From Bacteroidales bacterium (GTDB taxonomy: Bacteria > Bacteroidota > Bacteroidia > Bacteroidales > F082), in NCBI GenBank assembly GCA_024400305.1, contig JAKSMX010000021.1, positions 1 through 47,798 of the forward strand: a DNA stretch of 47,798 bases, written 5' to 3'. The position numbers and the translations under genes are program-made. The notes below the pieces were generated by a model. That model was not told where the DNA came from. It was given only the letters and a program-made list of their open reading frames with translations, and did not search any database. Below, piece after piece: positions 8,821-16,577 of the stretch. Within the stretch, counting starts at the first letter, position 1, and the number at the start of each line of letters is the position of its first letter.

Positions 8821-9304
8821 GAAGCTGAGCATCCGTCAACAATGCGTGCTGCTCGGCCTGTGCCGTACCTCGTTGTACTACACCGCATCGGAGGAGACTG
8901 CGGAGAACCTGGAAATCATGCGCCTTCTGGACCGGCAATACGCCATCACGCCGTTCTATGGCCAGCGCCGCCTTCAGGCGTGGCTCGCGGAGAAGGGGCA
9001 CCCTGAAATCGTCAACAGCGACCAAGGCAGCCAGTTCACCTCGACAGACTATGTGGAGCTGTTGAAAGACAACGGCATTGCCATCAGCATGGACAGCCGT
9101 GGCCGTGCCTTGGACGACATCTTCATCGAGCGGCTGTGGCGCAGCGTGAAGCAGGAGTACGTGTACCTGAGCCCTTGCGACACGTGCGGGGAGCTGTGGA
9201 AGGGCATGGCAGGCTATTTTGATTTCTACAACAACCGCCGCCTGCACCAAAGCCTTGGCTACCAGTGCCCCGCGACGGTTTACATGAAGAAACGGGTGGC
9301 ATGA
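8780..9304 (+). pseudogene. IS3-family transposase orfB, internally deleted
   Basis: The 174-residue frame begins as a normal OrfB (SKEERKRMVSK, SIRQQCVLLGLCRTSLYY, FYGQRRLQAWLAEKGH) and then joins directly and in frame to PEIVNSDQGSQFT, the second catalytic Asp region. The last part has LDDIFIERLWRSVKQEYVYL with the catalytic Glu, and NNRRLHQSLGY. About 90-100 residues are missing, including the first DDE Asp. The deletion is clean and in frame, so a stable but catalytically dead protein could be made, possibly acting on IS ends as an inhibitor (inference). Confidence 0.85.
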
Positions 9305-9365
9305 TTTCGGTGATCGGAATTGCGCTTCGGCTACGCTTCAGCTCCATTCCGATCATCGAAATCAT
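9301..9365 (+). repeat. Long hairpin at the orfB stop codon
   Basis: Arms 9301-9320 and 9346-9365 match at 19 of 20 positions and enclose a 25-base loop. The first arm overlaps the orfB stop codon (9302-9304). There is no T run after it. It could block incoming or outgoing transcription at the element end. Confidence 0.65.
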
Positions 9366-9572
9366 GGACCTTCCAGACATGGATACTTTTTTTCATTGAA
9401 ATTTGGAAATGTGTAAATTTAAAATGTAATTTTGCAATGTGAAACCAGCAGGGATTTATCACCTTAACCTGGCAACAAAATGGTCTAAAGAAATAGTAGC
9501 GCTATAGTTGTTTCAAAGTGGGAGGATGGGGGAAATGTTTATTATTAAAACGATAAAAGAGGAAATGAATAT

Positions 9573-10478
9573 ATGAAAATGGAGGAGTTTAATAAACTAA
9601 TTGAGTATTGTGATGAACAGTATCAGAACTCAAATGCTTGTAATTGTGGTAGTAACTGCGTTAACAATAACAGATGTAAGTTGCTTTGCACATCTGATTG
9701 TTATGAATGTGTCAGTCATGTGAATCATTTTTGCAATACAATCGATCATTATAATTGCCACAAAATGACATTATTCTATGTTCTTAAACATGGTTTCAGA
9801 TTTTACGCTGAAACTGCGTTACTATTCATAGATGCATTTGCCAATTATGCAAGTGATGAAGTGTTTGTAATGTCAATAGGATGTGGCCCATGTACCGAAT
9901 TATATGGAGGGCTTCAGGCATGGAGATACTTACAAAAGGCAGATGATAATTTTCACTATCATGGATTCGATTTAAATCCAATATGGAAAAGCATTGATGA
10001 TTTTAACTTATCGCAGTTTGAGAACAGCAATGTATTTATAGAGATTAAAGATGCTTTTGTTCACTATAAGAATTCAGATGCACCTATTGACATTATCATT
10101 TTGAATTACAGTTTATCTGATATGTTTAGATTTAACAAGAATAAATATGGGCAGTTTGTTAATTCGCTATTGGATTTACTTGCAAAAAAGAAACCGCAAT
10201 ATTTATTGATTAATGACGTTTATACGAAACAATCGGTAGATGCATCAACGATGTTCATAAACGAACTAAACGATAAAAGACTGATTAAAAATAACAGTAT
10301 GAGGCGATTCCATTCATATAATTCATATATTGGTGAATTTGGAAATTATGTTAGCAGCATAAATGGGATTAACAATTTTCCAAATATTGAGGGAATAGAT
10401 CAAAATATTGTTAATAAGTATGATCCTTTCCACATATTCAATGGAATACAAGCGGTTATTAAACTTAAAAGCATATGA
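9573..10478 (+). CDS. Cys-rich SAM-methyltransferase-like protein
   Basis: This 301-residue protein starts with a cysteine-dense segment (Cys at 13, 23, 25, 29, 35, 39, 43, 46, 54 and 62) that could bind zinc or an iron-sulfur cluster. A Rossmann methyltransferase-like core follows: motif I SIGCGPC at 101-107, an acidic residue ending the next strand in YHGFDLNP (about 132-139), and IDIIILNYSLSD at about 172-183 in the motif IV position. The gene overlaps the next by ATGA (10475-10478), so the two are probably translated together. It is AT-rich and sits between inverted IS ends as cargo. The substrate is unknown. Confidence 0.55.
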   Translation: MKMEEFNKLIEYCDEQYQNSNACNCGSNCVNNNRCKLLCTSDCYECVSHVNHFCNTIDHYNCHKMTLFYVLKHGFRFYAETALLFIDAFANYASDEVFVMSIGCGPCTELYGGLQAWRYLQKADDNFHYHGFDLNPIWKSIDDFNLSQFENSNVFIEIKDAFVHYKNSDAPIDIIILNYSLSDMFRFNKNKYGQFVNSLLDLLAKKKPQYLLINDVYTKQSVDASTMFINELNDKRLIKNNSMRRFHSYNSYIGEFGNYVSSINGINNFPNIEGIDQNIVNKYDPFHIFNGIQAVIKLKSI

Positions 10479-11818
10479 TTCTCAGTGTTAGCCGTCGGAC
10501 GGATATTCCGGCATTCTATTCGGAGTGGTTCTTCAACAGAATCAAAGCTGGTTTCGTTTATGTAAGAAATCCGCTGAACATACACATGGTAAGCCGAGTT
10601 CCATTGACACCAGAACTGATAGACTGCATTGTTTTCTGGAGCAAGAACCCTGCTCCTATGCTTGACAGACTCGATGAACTGAAGGGTTATATGTACTATT
10701 TCCAATACACAATAAATCCTTACAACAAGAGCATGGAATGCAATGTGCCACAGAAACACGATGGCATTGAGACATTCCAGCGTCTGTCGGATAAAATTGG
10801 CCCGAAGAGAGTCATTTGGAGATACGACCCAATACTTTTCACGGAAAGCATGGATATGAACTATCATATTCAGTATTTTGAGGAGATAGCCAAACGGCTC
10901 AAAGGTTACACCAACACATGTGTTATTAGTTTTGTGGATTTATACAAGAAAACGCAGCGAAACCTAAAAGACACAACAGCCAGAGAGCTGACTATCAACG
11001 AGATGATGTCACTTGCAGGTAATTTGTTTAATATTTCTCAAAAATATGGAATGACTATTCAGACATGCGCCGAAGACATTGCCCTTGAACAAATTGGCAT
11101 TGAGCATGGCAGGTGTATTGATGATGTCCTTATTGAGGACTTGCTCGGAGTGAAATTGGTGGTCGCGAAGGATGGAAACCAACGAAAAGAATGTGGATGC
11201 GTGCAAAGCATCGACATCGGGGAATATAACACCTGCGGATACTGCTGCAAGTATTGCTACGCTAACTTTGACAATAATATTGTCACCAAAAACAGACAAT
11301 TTCACAATCCAAAATCTCCATTGCTAACTGGTGAATTGAAAGAGAATGACAAAGTCGTTGACCGAAAAATTTTCACCTTCATAAAAACACCTGAGCCATT
11401 GCAAAATGGTGATTTCGTGAAATTGGAGCATCCGGAGAAATACGCTAAAGACGATGAAATACTTGGGCGTAAAGTGAATGTTTATAAGATTAAGTTGATT
11501 GATAAAGATTCTGTGAATCTTGAAAATGTTGGTATAAAAGTCCCATTGGAAGAAATCAAGCCCATCGGGATTGATGGCGTTGAAGACCGCTGGATATATT
11601 ACGATCCATATATAGCTGCTTCAATTTCGTTTGACGATTCCGTGAAGACTTGTAATGTGAATTACACATATTACATGGAAAAGTTTGATAATTGCTTCAT
11701 CAAGGACAAAAACTATCGCCAGATTATTGAGAAGAAAAAATTGAGGTATGTTCATGAAGTGCAACATTGGCTAAAAGACGCAACAGGTCAAGATGGATTG
11801 AAGGTTAAGGAATCATAG
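10475..11818 (+). CDS. DUF1848 family protein with C-terminal extension
   Basis: Residues 1-290 match DUF1848: ILSVSRRTDIPAFYSEWFFNR at the N-terminus, VFWSKNPAPM at about 53-62, RVIWRYDPILFTE at 112-124, and a cysteine cluster C240, C242, C254, C257, C258, C261 ending CKYCYA. DUF1848 proteins resemble radical-SAM/spore-photoproduct-lyase enzymes and probably bind an Fe-S cluster, but their reaction is unknown to me. Residues about 295-447 form an extra domain (IPLEEIKP-like strand, DRWIYYDPYIAASI, YVHEVQHWL) not usual for the family. The TAG stop is part of the inverted IS end at 11815, so the C-terminus may be clipped. Confidence 0.75.
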   Translation: MILSVSRRTDIPAFYSEWFFNRIKAGFVYVRNPLNIHMVSRVPLTPELIDCIVFWSKNPAPMLDRLDELKGYMYYFQYTINPYNKSMECNVPQKHDGIETFQRLSDKIGPKRVIWRYDPILFTESMDMNYHIQYFEEIAKRLKGYTNTCVISFVDLYKKTQRNLKDTTARELTINEMMSLAGNLFNISQKYGMTIQTCAEDIALEQIGIEHGRCIDDVLIEDLLGVKLVVAKDGNQRKECGCVQSIDIGEYNTCGYCCKYCYANFDNNIVTKNRQFHNPKSPLLTGELKENDKVVDRKIFTFIKTPEPLQNGDFVKLEHPEKYAKDDEILGRKVNVYKIKLIDKDSVNLENVGIKVPLEEIKPIGIDGVEDRWIYYDPYIAASISFDDSVKTCNVNYTYYMEKFDNCFIKDKNYRQIIEKKKLRYVHEVQHWLKDATGQDGLKVKES

Positions 11819-11880
11819 TGCTACCATTCCTTCAGACCATTTTGTCGCCAGGTTAAGGTGATAAATCCTCGCTGTTTTTA
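11815..11880 (-). mobile_element. Solo right end of the IS3 element, inverted
   Basis: Read on the minus strand, this stretch matches the right end of the IS3 element at 9449-9508 with only a few differences over about 50 bases (shared TTTATCACCTTAACCTGG, ACAAAATGGTCT, GGTAGC). The outer tip faces the DUF1848 gene, so the 2.3-kb cassette 9509-11814 lies between two inverted IS ends. No transposase remains with this copy. Confidence 0.8.
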
Positions 11881-11911
11881 CGTTGCAAAATTACATTTTC
11901 ATTAAAATATA

Positions 11912-11919
11912 TACTTTTG
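11912..11919 (+). promoter_or_regulatory. -7 box TACTTTTG
   Basis: A TAnnTTTG box 21 bases before ATG 11941, just outside the inverted IS end. No clear -33 element. Confidence 0.45.
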
Positions 11920-11940
11920 TGGAATTAAAAAATACTAATA

Positions 11941-13341
11941 ATGAAAGCTGATAGACTGACTGAAATAATTAGGTGCGGCGAAACGACTGCTGTGCAGTTC
12001 AAACAGGAATTCACATCGCAGAAAAAGATAGCAAACGAAATGGTTGCTATGGCCAATGCCAAAGGCGGAATGATGATTTTCGGCGTGGAAGATAAAACAG
12101 GGGAAATTGTCGGACTTTCATACGAACAACTTCAACGGACATCGAGTGAACTTGGCAACACCGCCAACGAATGTGTCCGCCCGACCATTTACATAACTAC
12201 TGAAGTGGTAAAAATTGATGACAAACATTTGCTTGTCTGCAACATCGCCGAAGGCGCAAACAAACCTTACAAAAATCTTGACGGCGAAATATTTGTCAAA
12301 CAAGGTGCTGACAAACGCCGCGTGACCGAAAATTCAGAGATATTGTCACTTTTCCAGCAGTCTCAGAAATATTTCCCAGACCAAGATGGAGTGACTGACA
12401 GCAGTGCAGAAGACATTGACACCCTCGCACTTGACCGTTTCTTTGCAAATGTATATAAAAAACGGATTGAGGATTTTGACATTCCAGTTGAAAAGTTGCT
12501 CCATAACATTCATATTACTGATGGCAAAGGCAGACTTACTTTGGCTGGCGTTTTGTTTTTTGCTCGTTTTCCGCAACAATTTCGTCCGATTGACGTGATA
12601 AAGGCTGTCCGTTTTGTTGGCAATGAAGCCACAACAATGGAGTATGCCGATTCAAAAGACATAGAAGGAACTATTCCGGAAATGTTTGAACAGGCAATGA
12701 TGTGGTTGAAGTCGTGTCTGCATAGTGTGCAGGATGGACAATCGGTCAACTCTATTGGCAGATTAGAAATTCCAGAAATTATTCTTGAAGAACTTTTGCA
12801 GAATTCATTGGTACACAGAGATTTATTAAAGCCAGCAGCTATCCGGCTTCTCGTTTTTGACAATCGAATCGAGATAATAAATCCCGGCTGTCTTGCTGGA
12901 GGTCTCACCGTTGACGAGATACTTCTTGGCAACTCTTTTGCCCGTAATCCTTTGATTGCCAATTTCTGTAGCAAAACAATGACCTATCGTGGTCTTGGTT
13001 TCGGAATACCACGTTCACAGGAATTTGACGTTAAGGTCGAATTTGTCAACGATTTCTCGGGAAACCAATTCACGGCAAAGGTGTGGAGACCTGAAAAACC
13101 AGCAAGTTTCACAAAAGATTTCACAAAAGAAAACATAACTCAACTGTCTGAACGTCAACGAGAAATAATAGAAATGCTGAAAGCTGAACCGACCCTGACT
13201 TCACAAAAGATTTCACAAAAGATTTCACAAAAGAACGCGGCTTCACCACGAACTATCATCAGTGACATGAAGGTGCTTCAAGAAAAGGGATTAATAATGA
13301 GAAAAGGCGGTAGAAAAGACGGAATCTGGGAAGTGAAATAA
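11941..13341 (+). CDS. AlbA_2/Schlafen-type ATP-binding transcriptional regulator
   Basis: This 466-residue protein has an N-terminal AlbA_2 domain (ETTAVQFKQEF, then ANAKGGMMIFGVEDKTGEIVGL, residues 10-65), a middle region with LTLAGVLFFAR, a GHKL-like HATPase_c_4 domain (EIPEIILEELLQNSLVHRDLL, RIEIINPGCLAGGL, GLGFGIPR, residues 275-365), and a C-terminal winged helix (LSERQREIIEMLKAE, then MKVLQEKGLIMRKGGRKDGIW). Such proteins bind DNA or RNA and are often near mobile elements. The linker contains a 12-base repeat (see separate entry). It has its own -7 box at 11912-11919. The target is unknown. Confidence 0.85.
   Translation: MKADRLTEIIRCGETTAVQFKQEFTSQKKIANEMVAMANAKGGMMIFGVEDKTGEIVGLSYEQLQRTSSELGNTANECVRPTIYITTEVVKIDDKHLLVCNIAEGANKPYKNLDGEIFVKQGADKRRVTENSEILSLFQQSQKYFPDQDGVTDSSAEDIDTLALDRFFANVYKKRIEDFDIPVEKLLHNIHITDGKGRLTLAGVLFFARFPQQFRPIDVIKAVRFVGNEATTMEYADSKDIEGTIPEMFEQAMMWLKSCLHSVQDGQSVNSIGRLEIPEIILEELLQNSLVHRDLLKPAAIRLLVFDNRIEIINPGCLAGGLTVDEILLGNSFARNPLIANFCSKTMTYRGLGFGIPRSQEFDVKVEFVNDFSGNQFTAKVWRPEKPASFTKDFTKENITQLSERQREIIEMLKAEPTLTSQKISQKISQKNAASPRTIISDMKVLQEKGLIMRKGGRKDGIWEVK
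13107..13233 (+). repeat. 12-base repeat in the AlbA_2 gene, read in two frames
   Basis: The unit TTCACAAAAGAT occurs about twice at 13107-13130 and three times at 13198-13233. At the first site it is read as Phe-Thr-Lys-Asp, at the second as Ser-Gln-Lys-Ile, because the frame relative to the repeat differs. The two arrays flank the first helix of the winged-helix domain. Twelve-base units keep the frame whatever the copy number. Confidence 0.8.
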
Positions 13342-13563
13342 GTTTTGTGAAAAGTTGATTTCACAGTTGAAAAGATGAGAAATGTCGGATGGGAGATTGA
13401 TGATTTAACAGCAATGGGATGAATGATTGTAATAAATCAGAGTCTGTTTGCTATAATTATTTTCGACATGCCATATTTCAACAATTTATTTTTTAACTTG
13501 CCAGTAACTTGCTGGAGTGAGACATGCCAAATTTCGGTATTTCAGTTAATTTTCCCACAAAAT
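13342..13563. other. Intergenic, AT-rich
   Basis: No gene or hairpin stands out. Partial echoes of the 12-base unit (GATTTCACAG) appear just after the AlbA_2 stop. Both flanking genes end here, since the next gene is on the minus strand. Confidence 0.4.
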
Positions 13564-14652
13564 TCATCCGATTCCTTTCTTCACATAAACCTTTGTTCTT
13601 TCCTTTGCCAGCAGCCCTTGTGCGATGTATCGGCGAATCTGCTTGTCGGCGGTGCTGGCTGGGATGCCGATTCGCGAGGCGGTCTGTAGATATGTGGGAC
13701 GGTCGAAGGAGGAGGGCAGGGCGTTGAGCAAAATGTTTTTAGCCTGACAGACGTTGGTGAGGCTGGCGTTGTCTGTGGGAAGCATCTGAAAGACACGGGC
13801 GGCGTGCTCAACAGGCGGCTCGATGTCGGGGTTGTTCTTGTTGGCGACATATTCGGCCTGGTCGCGTTTGTAGGCGGAGTATTCGAGCTTGTTGATGTCG
13901 CGCAGCTGTCTGTGTACAGGCTCGACGAGCCGCCGGCAGAGTGAGAGCCGTCCTTTGCCGGCCGAGGCTTGCGCGGTGACGAACAGGAAGAGGTTTGGAT
14001 ATACGGCTACGCCGCCATACAGTCCGCTGATGTTCGGAAAACAGACAGACAGCGTGACGAGCGAGCCGAGCAGAAGGATGTCGCGCTCTTCGTTGGAGGA
14101 GAAATTGCAGGTGACTTTCTGAAGTAAAAGCGGGAGGTCGCTGAAGATGTCGTCCGGGAACGACGGCAGCGGTTCCGTAGCCATTTTATCCAGATGTCCA
14201 TTTTGGCTATTTTGGACATTTTGGCTGTTTTTCTTGTGATTTTGTGTTTTGTTTTTGGAAACAGGAATTGAAACATCAATGCCATGCTGCTTTGCGATGT
14301 GGAAAAAAGTCTTGACAGTGATGTCGTTACGACTTGAATTTAGGCATGATGTGAATTTCTTGTCGGTCTCTTGAAAGGAATAGCCGGAATAGAAACGGCT
14401 GACACGATGGAAGAAGCTGCGTCCGTTTTCGCCAAAGGCGTCGGCGAGGGCGAATCCGACGGAGAGCCATTCGTTGTAGTTTGCGGTGATGTCGGCGGCG
14501 GAGGATTCAATCCGTCGGACGATTTCTTCGACGGATGCTTCGACAGAGTCGGCCCGAGTGTCGCGACAGACGGACGTGGAATGTGTTGTGTTGATTGTTG
14601 TGGTGGCATCGTCTTGGAGCCATTCTTCGGGATTGAATGCCTTTTTCGCCAT
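13564..14652 (-). pseudogene. DUF3987 mobile-element primase/helicase, internally deleted
   Basis: The 362-residue frame starts with a primase C-terminal (PriCT-2-like) domain (NEWLSVGFALADAFGENGRSFF, YSGYSFQETDKKF, TVKTFFHIAKQHGI, residues 60-125). It then enters a DUF3987 helicase-like domain (YPNLFLFVTAQASAGKGRLSLCRRLV, where SAGKG fills the P-loop position, about residues 215-242). After HAARVFQMLPTDNAS (about 280-295) it jumps to the family's C-terminus (LLNALPSSFDRPTYLQTA, ending KERTKVYVKKGIG). Full proteins are near 700-800 residues, so several hundred are missing, in frame. Such proteins occur on Bacteroidota integrative elements. Probably non-functional. Confidence 0.75.
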
Positions 14653-14654
14653 AA

Positions 14655-14780
14655 TCAGAAATATTTGGTGTTGATGAAAACGTTTTGGTCGTGCGGAAGG
14701 AAACAGGCACGTGAGATGTCTTTCCCGGAGCGGTCTATTTCGATGTTGTACCTTTGCTTGATGTGAGGCTCGATTCTGTG
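14655..14780 (-). pseudogene. C-terminal fragment of a BT4734-type primase-like protein
   Basis: Two bases upstream of the DUF3987 start, a minus-strand frame ends at TGA 14655-14657. It reads IKQRYNIEIDRSGKDISRACFL as two adjoining blocks, then PHDQNVFINTKYF, which fits the C-terminal end of the BT4734/BF3469 family normally encoded just before DUF3987. The match fades upstream of about 14780, where the opposite strand carries a hydrolase fragment. Only about 40 residues remain. Confidence 0.6.
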
Positions 14781-15022
14781 AATGGTGTTCGCATTACGCT
14801 TCACTCGGATATGTGACAGTTTCCATTGATTACCGAATGGGATTTCTTCCTTTCAAACGAAACATTAAAAGAGCCGGCTACGCTGCCATTCAGGACGCTC
14901 ATGCAGCCATGCGATATTTGGTTGAAAACCAGTCGGTTTACGGCATCGACACTTCCATGATGTTTGTCGGCGGAACAAGTGCCGGGGCAACAACCGCACT
15001 TCACCTTGCCTTTATGACATAA
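14762..15022 (+). pseudogene. Fragment of a carboxylesterase-type alpha/beta hydrolase
   Basis: The frame open from 14762 carries GYVTVSIDYRMGFLPF, then a helix AIQDAHAAMRYLVENQSVYGID, then MMFVGGTSAGATTAL, where GTSAG is the nucleophile-elbow G-x-S-x-G. This is the middle of a carboxylesterase-type hydrolase. Both the N-terminal third and everything after the elbow helix, with the catalytic Asp and His, are missing. There is no proper start. The left edge overlaps the BT4734 fragment on the other strand, marking a rearrangement junction near 14770-14790. Confidence 0.7.
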
Positions 15023-15068
15023 ATGAATAACGGTTTAAAATTATTTTCGCGTTTAATTCAATTTTATT

Positions 15069-15076
15069 TACTTTTG
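15069..15076 (+). promoter_or_regulatory. -7 box TACTTTTG
   Basis: A TAnnTTTG box 19 bases before ATG 15096, in an AT-rich gap. Confidence 0.45.
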
Positions 15077-15095
15077 CACAATCAAAAATTCTTGT

Positions 15096-16536
15096 ATGGA
15101 CGAAGCATTGGAATTATTGGAAATGCTAAACAGCATGGACGAAGATGTGCGAATTGACGCGAAAACCGGTTCAAAGGCAGACCGCAGCATCTTGGAATCA
15201 ATATGCGCCTTCTCAAACGAACCAAACCTTGGTGGCGGTAAAATCATTCTCGGTGTAAGCGCAAAGGAAGCGGATAATGATGATGGCGTGAAATCATATA
15301 AGGTGGTTGGCGTAATGAATCCTGACAAATTACAATCTAACATAGCGAGTCAATGCGCAGACTCATTCAACATCAGCATAAGGCCATCAATAACCGTTGA
15401 AAAAATTGAAGGCAAAAATGTGGTTATAATCAATGTGTCAGAACTTGATGAGCGTTCCAAACCGTTGTTTTTCAAGAATGAAGGGCTTCCTCGCGGTGCT
15501 TATCGTCGCATCGGGTCAACAGACCAAAGGTGTACGGAAGACGACATGCCCCTGTTTTACTCCACAACCGACAGCTATGATAGTGCTTTAGTTGATGATA
15601 CATCGATGGACGACATTGATGAAAACGCCGTTGAACGCTACCGCTCGCTGAGAGAAACCGTGAATCCTCACGCAGAGGAACTTTCATATAATGATCAAGA
15701 CCTACTCATCGCACTCGGTGCATGCAAACGTATGCCGGACAAGTCTATAAAGCTCACTCACACCGGGTTGCTCGTTTTCGGGAAGTCAATGTCGCAACGC
15801 AGGCTAATTCCGGCTGTCAGGGTTGATTATATCAGAGTGCCTGGTACGGAATGGCTTCAAAATCCTGATACGAGGTTTGACACAATAGACATGCGTGGTC
15901 CTCTCATACTTGTTGTGAACCGTGCCTACAATGCAATAGTTGACGACATCTCCAAAGGCTTCACCCTTGCAGATGGTGACATACAAGCTAAAAGTCACAT
16001 TGGTCTGCCAAGCAAAACGTTACGAGAAGCAATAGTCAACTCTTTGATTCACAGGACAGCTATCTGGACTGAAAACAGCCAAGGCTTCGCGTGATCTTGC
16101 CAAGATGTCGTCGTGCGAGCTGCTTTGCATAAAAAAACATGGAAACCAAACATACTATACAGCTGGAAATATTCTGTCCTTATCCACCATGGCTGAGCCG
16201 TTATCCACCATGGCTGATGGCTTATCCACCATGGCTGAGCCGTTATCAACCATGGCTGAGCCGTTATCAACCATGGTTGATGACATTCCAGACGAGCTGA
16301 TAAAGAAAATTGAATCGCTTGGCAAGAGAACACATAACAAGGAACTCTTATATGAGATTGTTGTTGAGATTTGTAAAATAAAACCAAGAAGTATCTCGGA
16401 ATTGGCTGATATATTGAACAGAAGTGACAACTATGTGAAACATGATTTGGTATTGCCTTTGAGAGTGGCTGGGAAACTCGACTACACCATTCCTGATATG
16501 ATAAGGCATCCTGAACAGAAGTACAAAGCCAAATAA
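15096..16536 (+). pseudogene. Second AlbA_2/GHKL regulator, broken by internal deletion
   Basis: The first frame (15096-16094, 332 residues) has an AlbA_2 domain (DVRIDAKTGSKADRSILESICAFSN, as two adjoining blocks, then GGGKIILGVSAKE), a middle region (LTHTGLLVFGKSMSQRRLIPA) and the start of the GHKL domain (LREAIVNSLIHR, near 16050). There the ATP-binding part is lost and the frame shifts by one. From about 16080 the C-terminal part resumes in the next frame: ASRDLAKMSSCELL, HGNQTYYTAG, five 21-base repeats, and a winged helix ending YTIPDMIRHPEQKYKAK. Roughly 150 residues appear to be missing. The downstream frame could start separately at ATG 16105. Confidence 0.8.
16180..16284 (+). repeat. 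Five 21-base tandem repeats
   Basis: Units at 16180, 16201, 16222, 16243 and 16264 each encode Leu-Ser-Thr-Met-(Ala/Val)-(Glu/Asp)-(Pro/Gly/Asp). Units 1-3 have TTATCCACC and units 4-5 TTATCAACC. They lie in the linker between the ATP-binding and winged-helix parts of the AlbA_2 gene, the same place as the 12-base repeats of its relative at 11941. Confidence 0.9.
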
Positions 16537-16577
16537 AACCAAATTCATTCTTCAGAAAAACCTAAAATACTTTATAT

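Larger units (their letters stand above)
8411..9508 (+). mobile_element. IS3-family element with internal deletion
   Basis: The left end (about 8411-8455) and right end (about 9449-9508) share imperfect inverted motifs: GGTCTAAA, TTAACCT and a terminal TATAGT-like stretch. Between them lie orfA and a shortened orfB. The element is about 1.1 kb; an intact one would be about 1.4 kb. Sequences matching the right end recur at 11815-11880 (inverted) and 30658-30720. No target-site duplication could be confirmed by eye. Confidence 0.75.

Noticed and set aside
14371-14766. 131-codon plus-strand frame
   Set aside because: Antisense of the DUF3987 gene; Gly/Val/Asp-rich shadow sequence.
16180-16284. 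Possible CRISPR array
   Set aside because: The units are directly adjacent with no unique spacers and are in frame within a coding sequence.
16049-16387. Minus-strand frame with Trp-rich repeats (QPWLITA)
   Set aside because: It is only the reverse reading of the 21-base repeats in the AlbA_2 gene.
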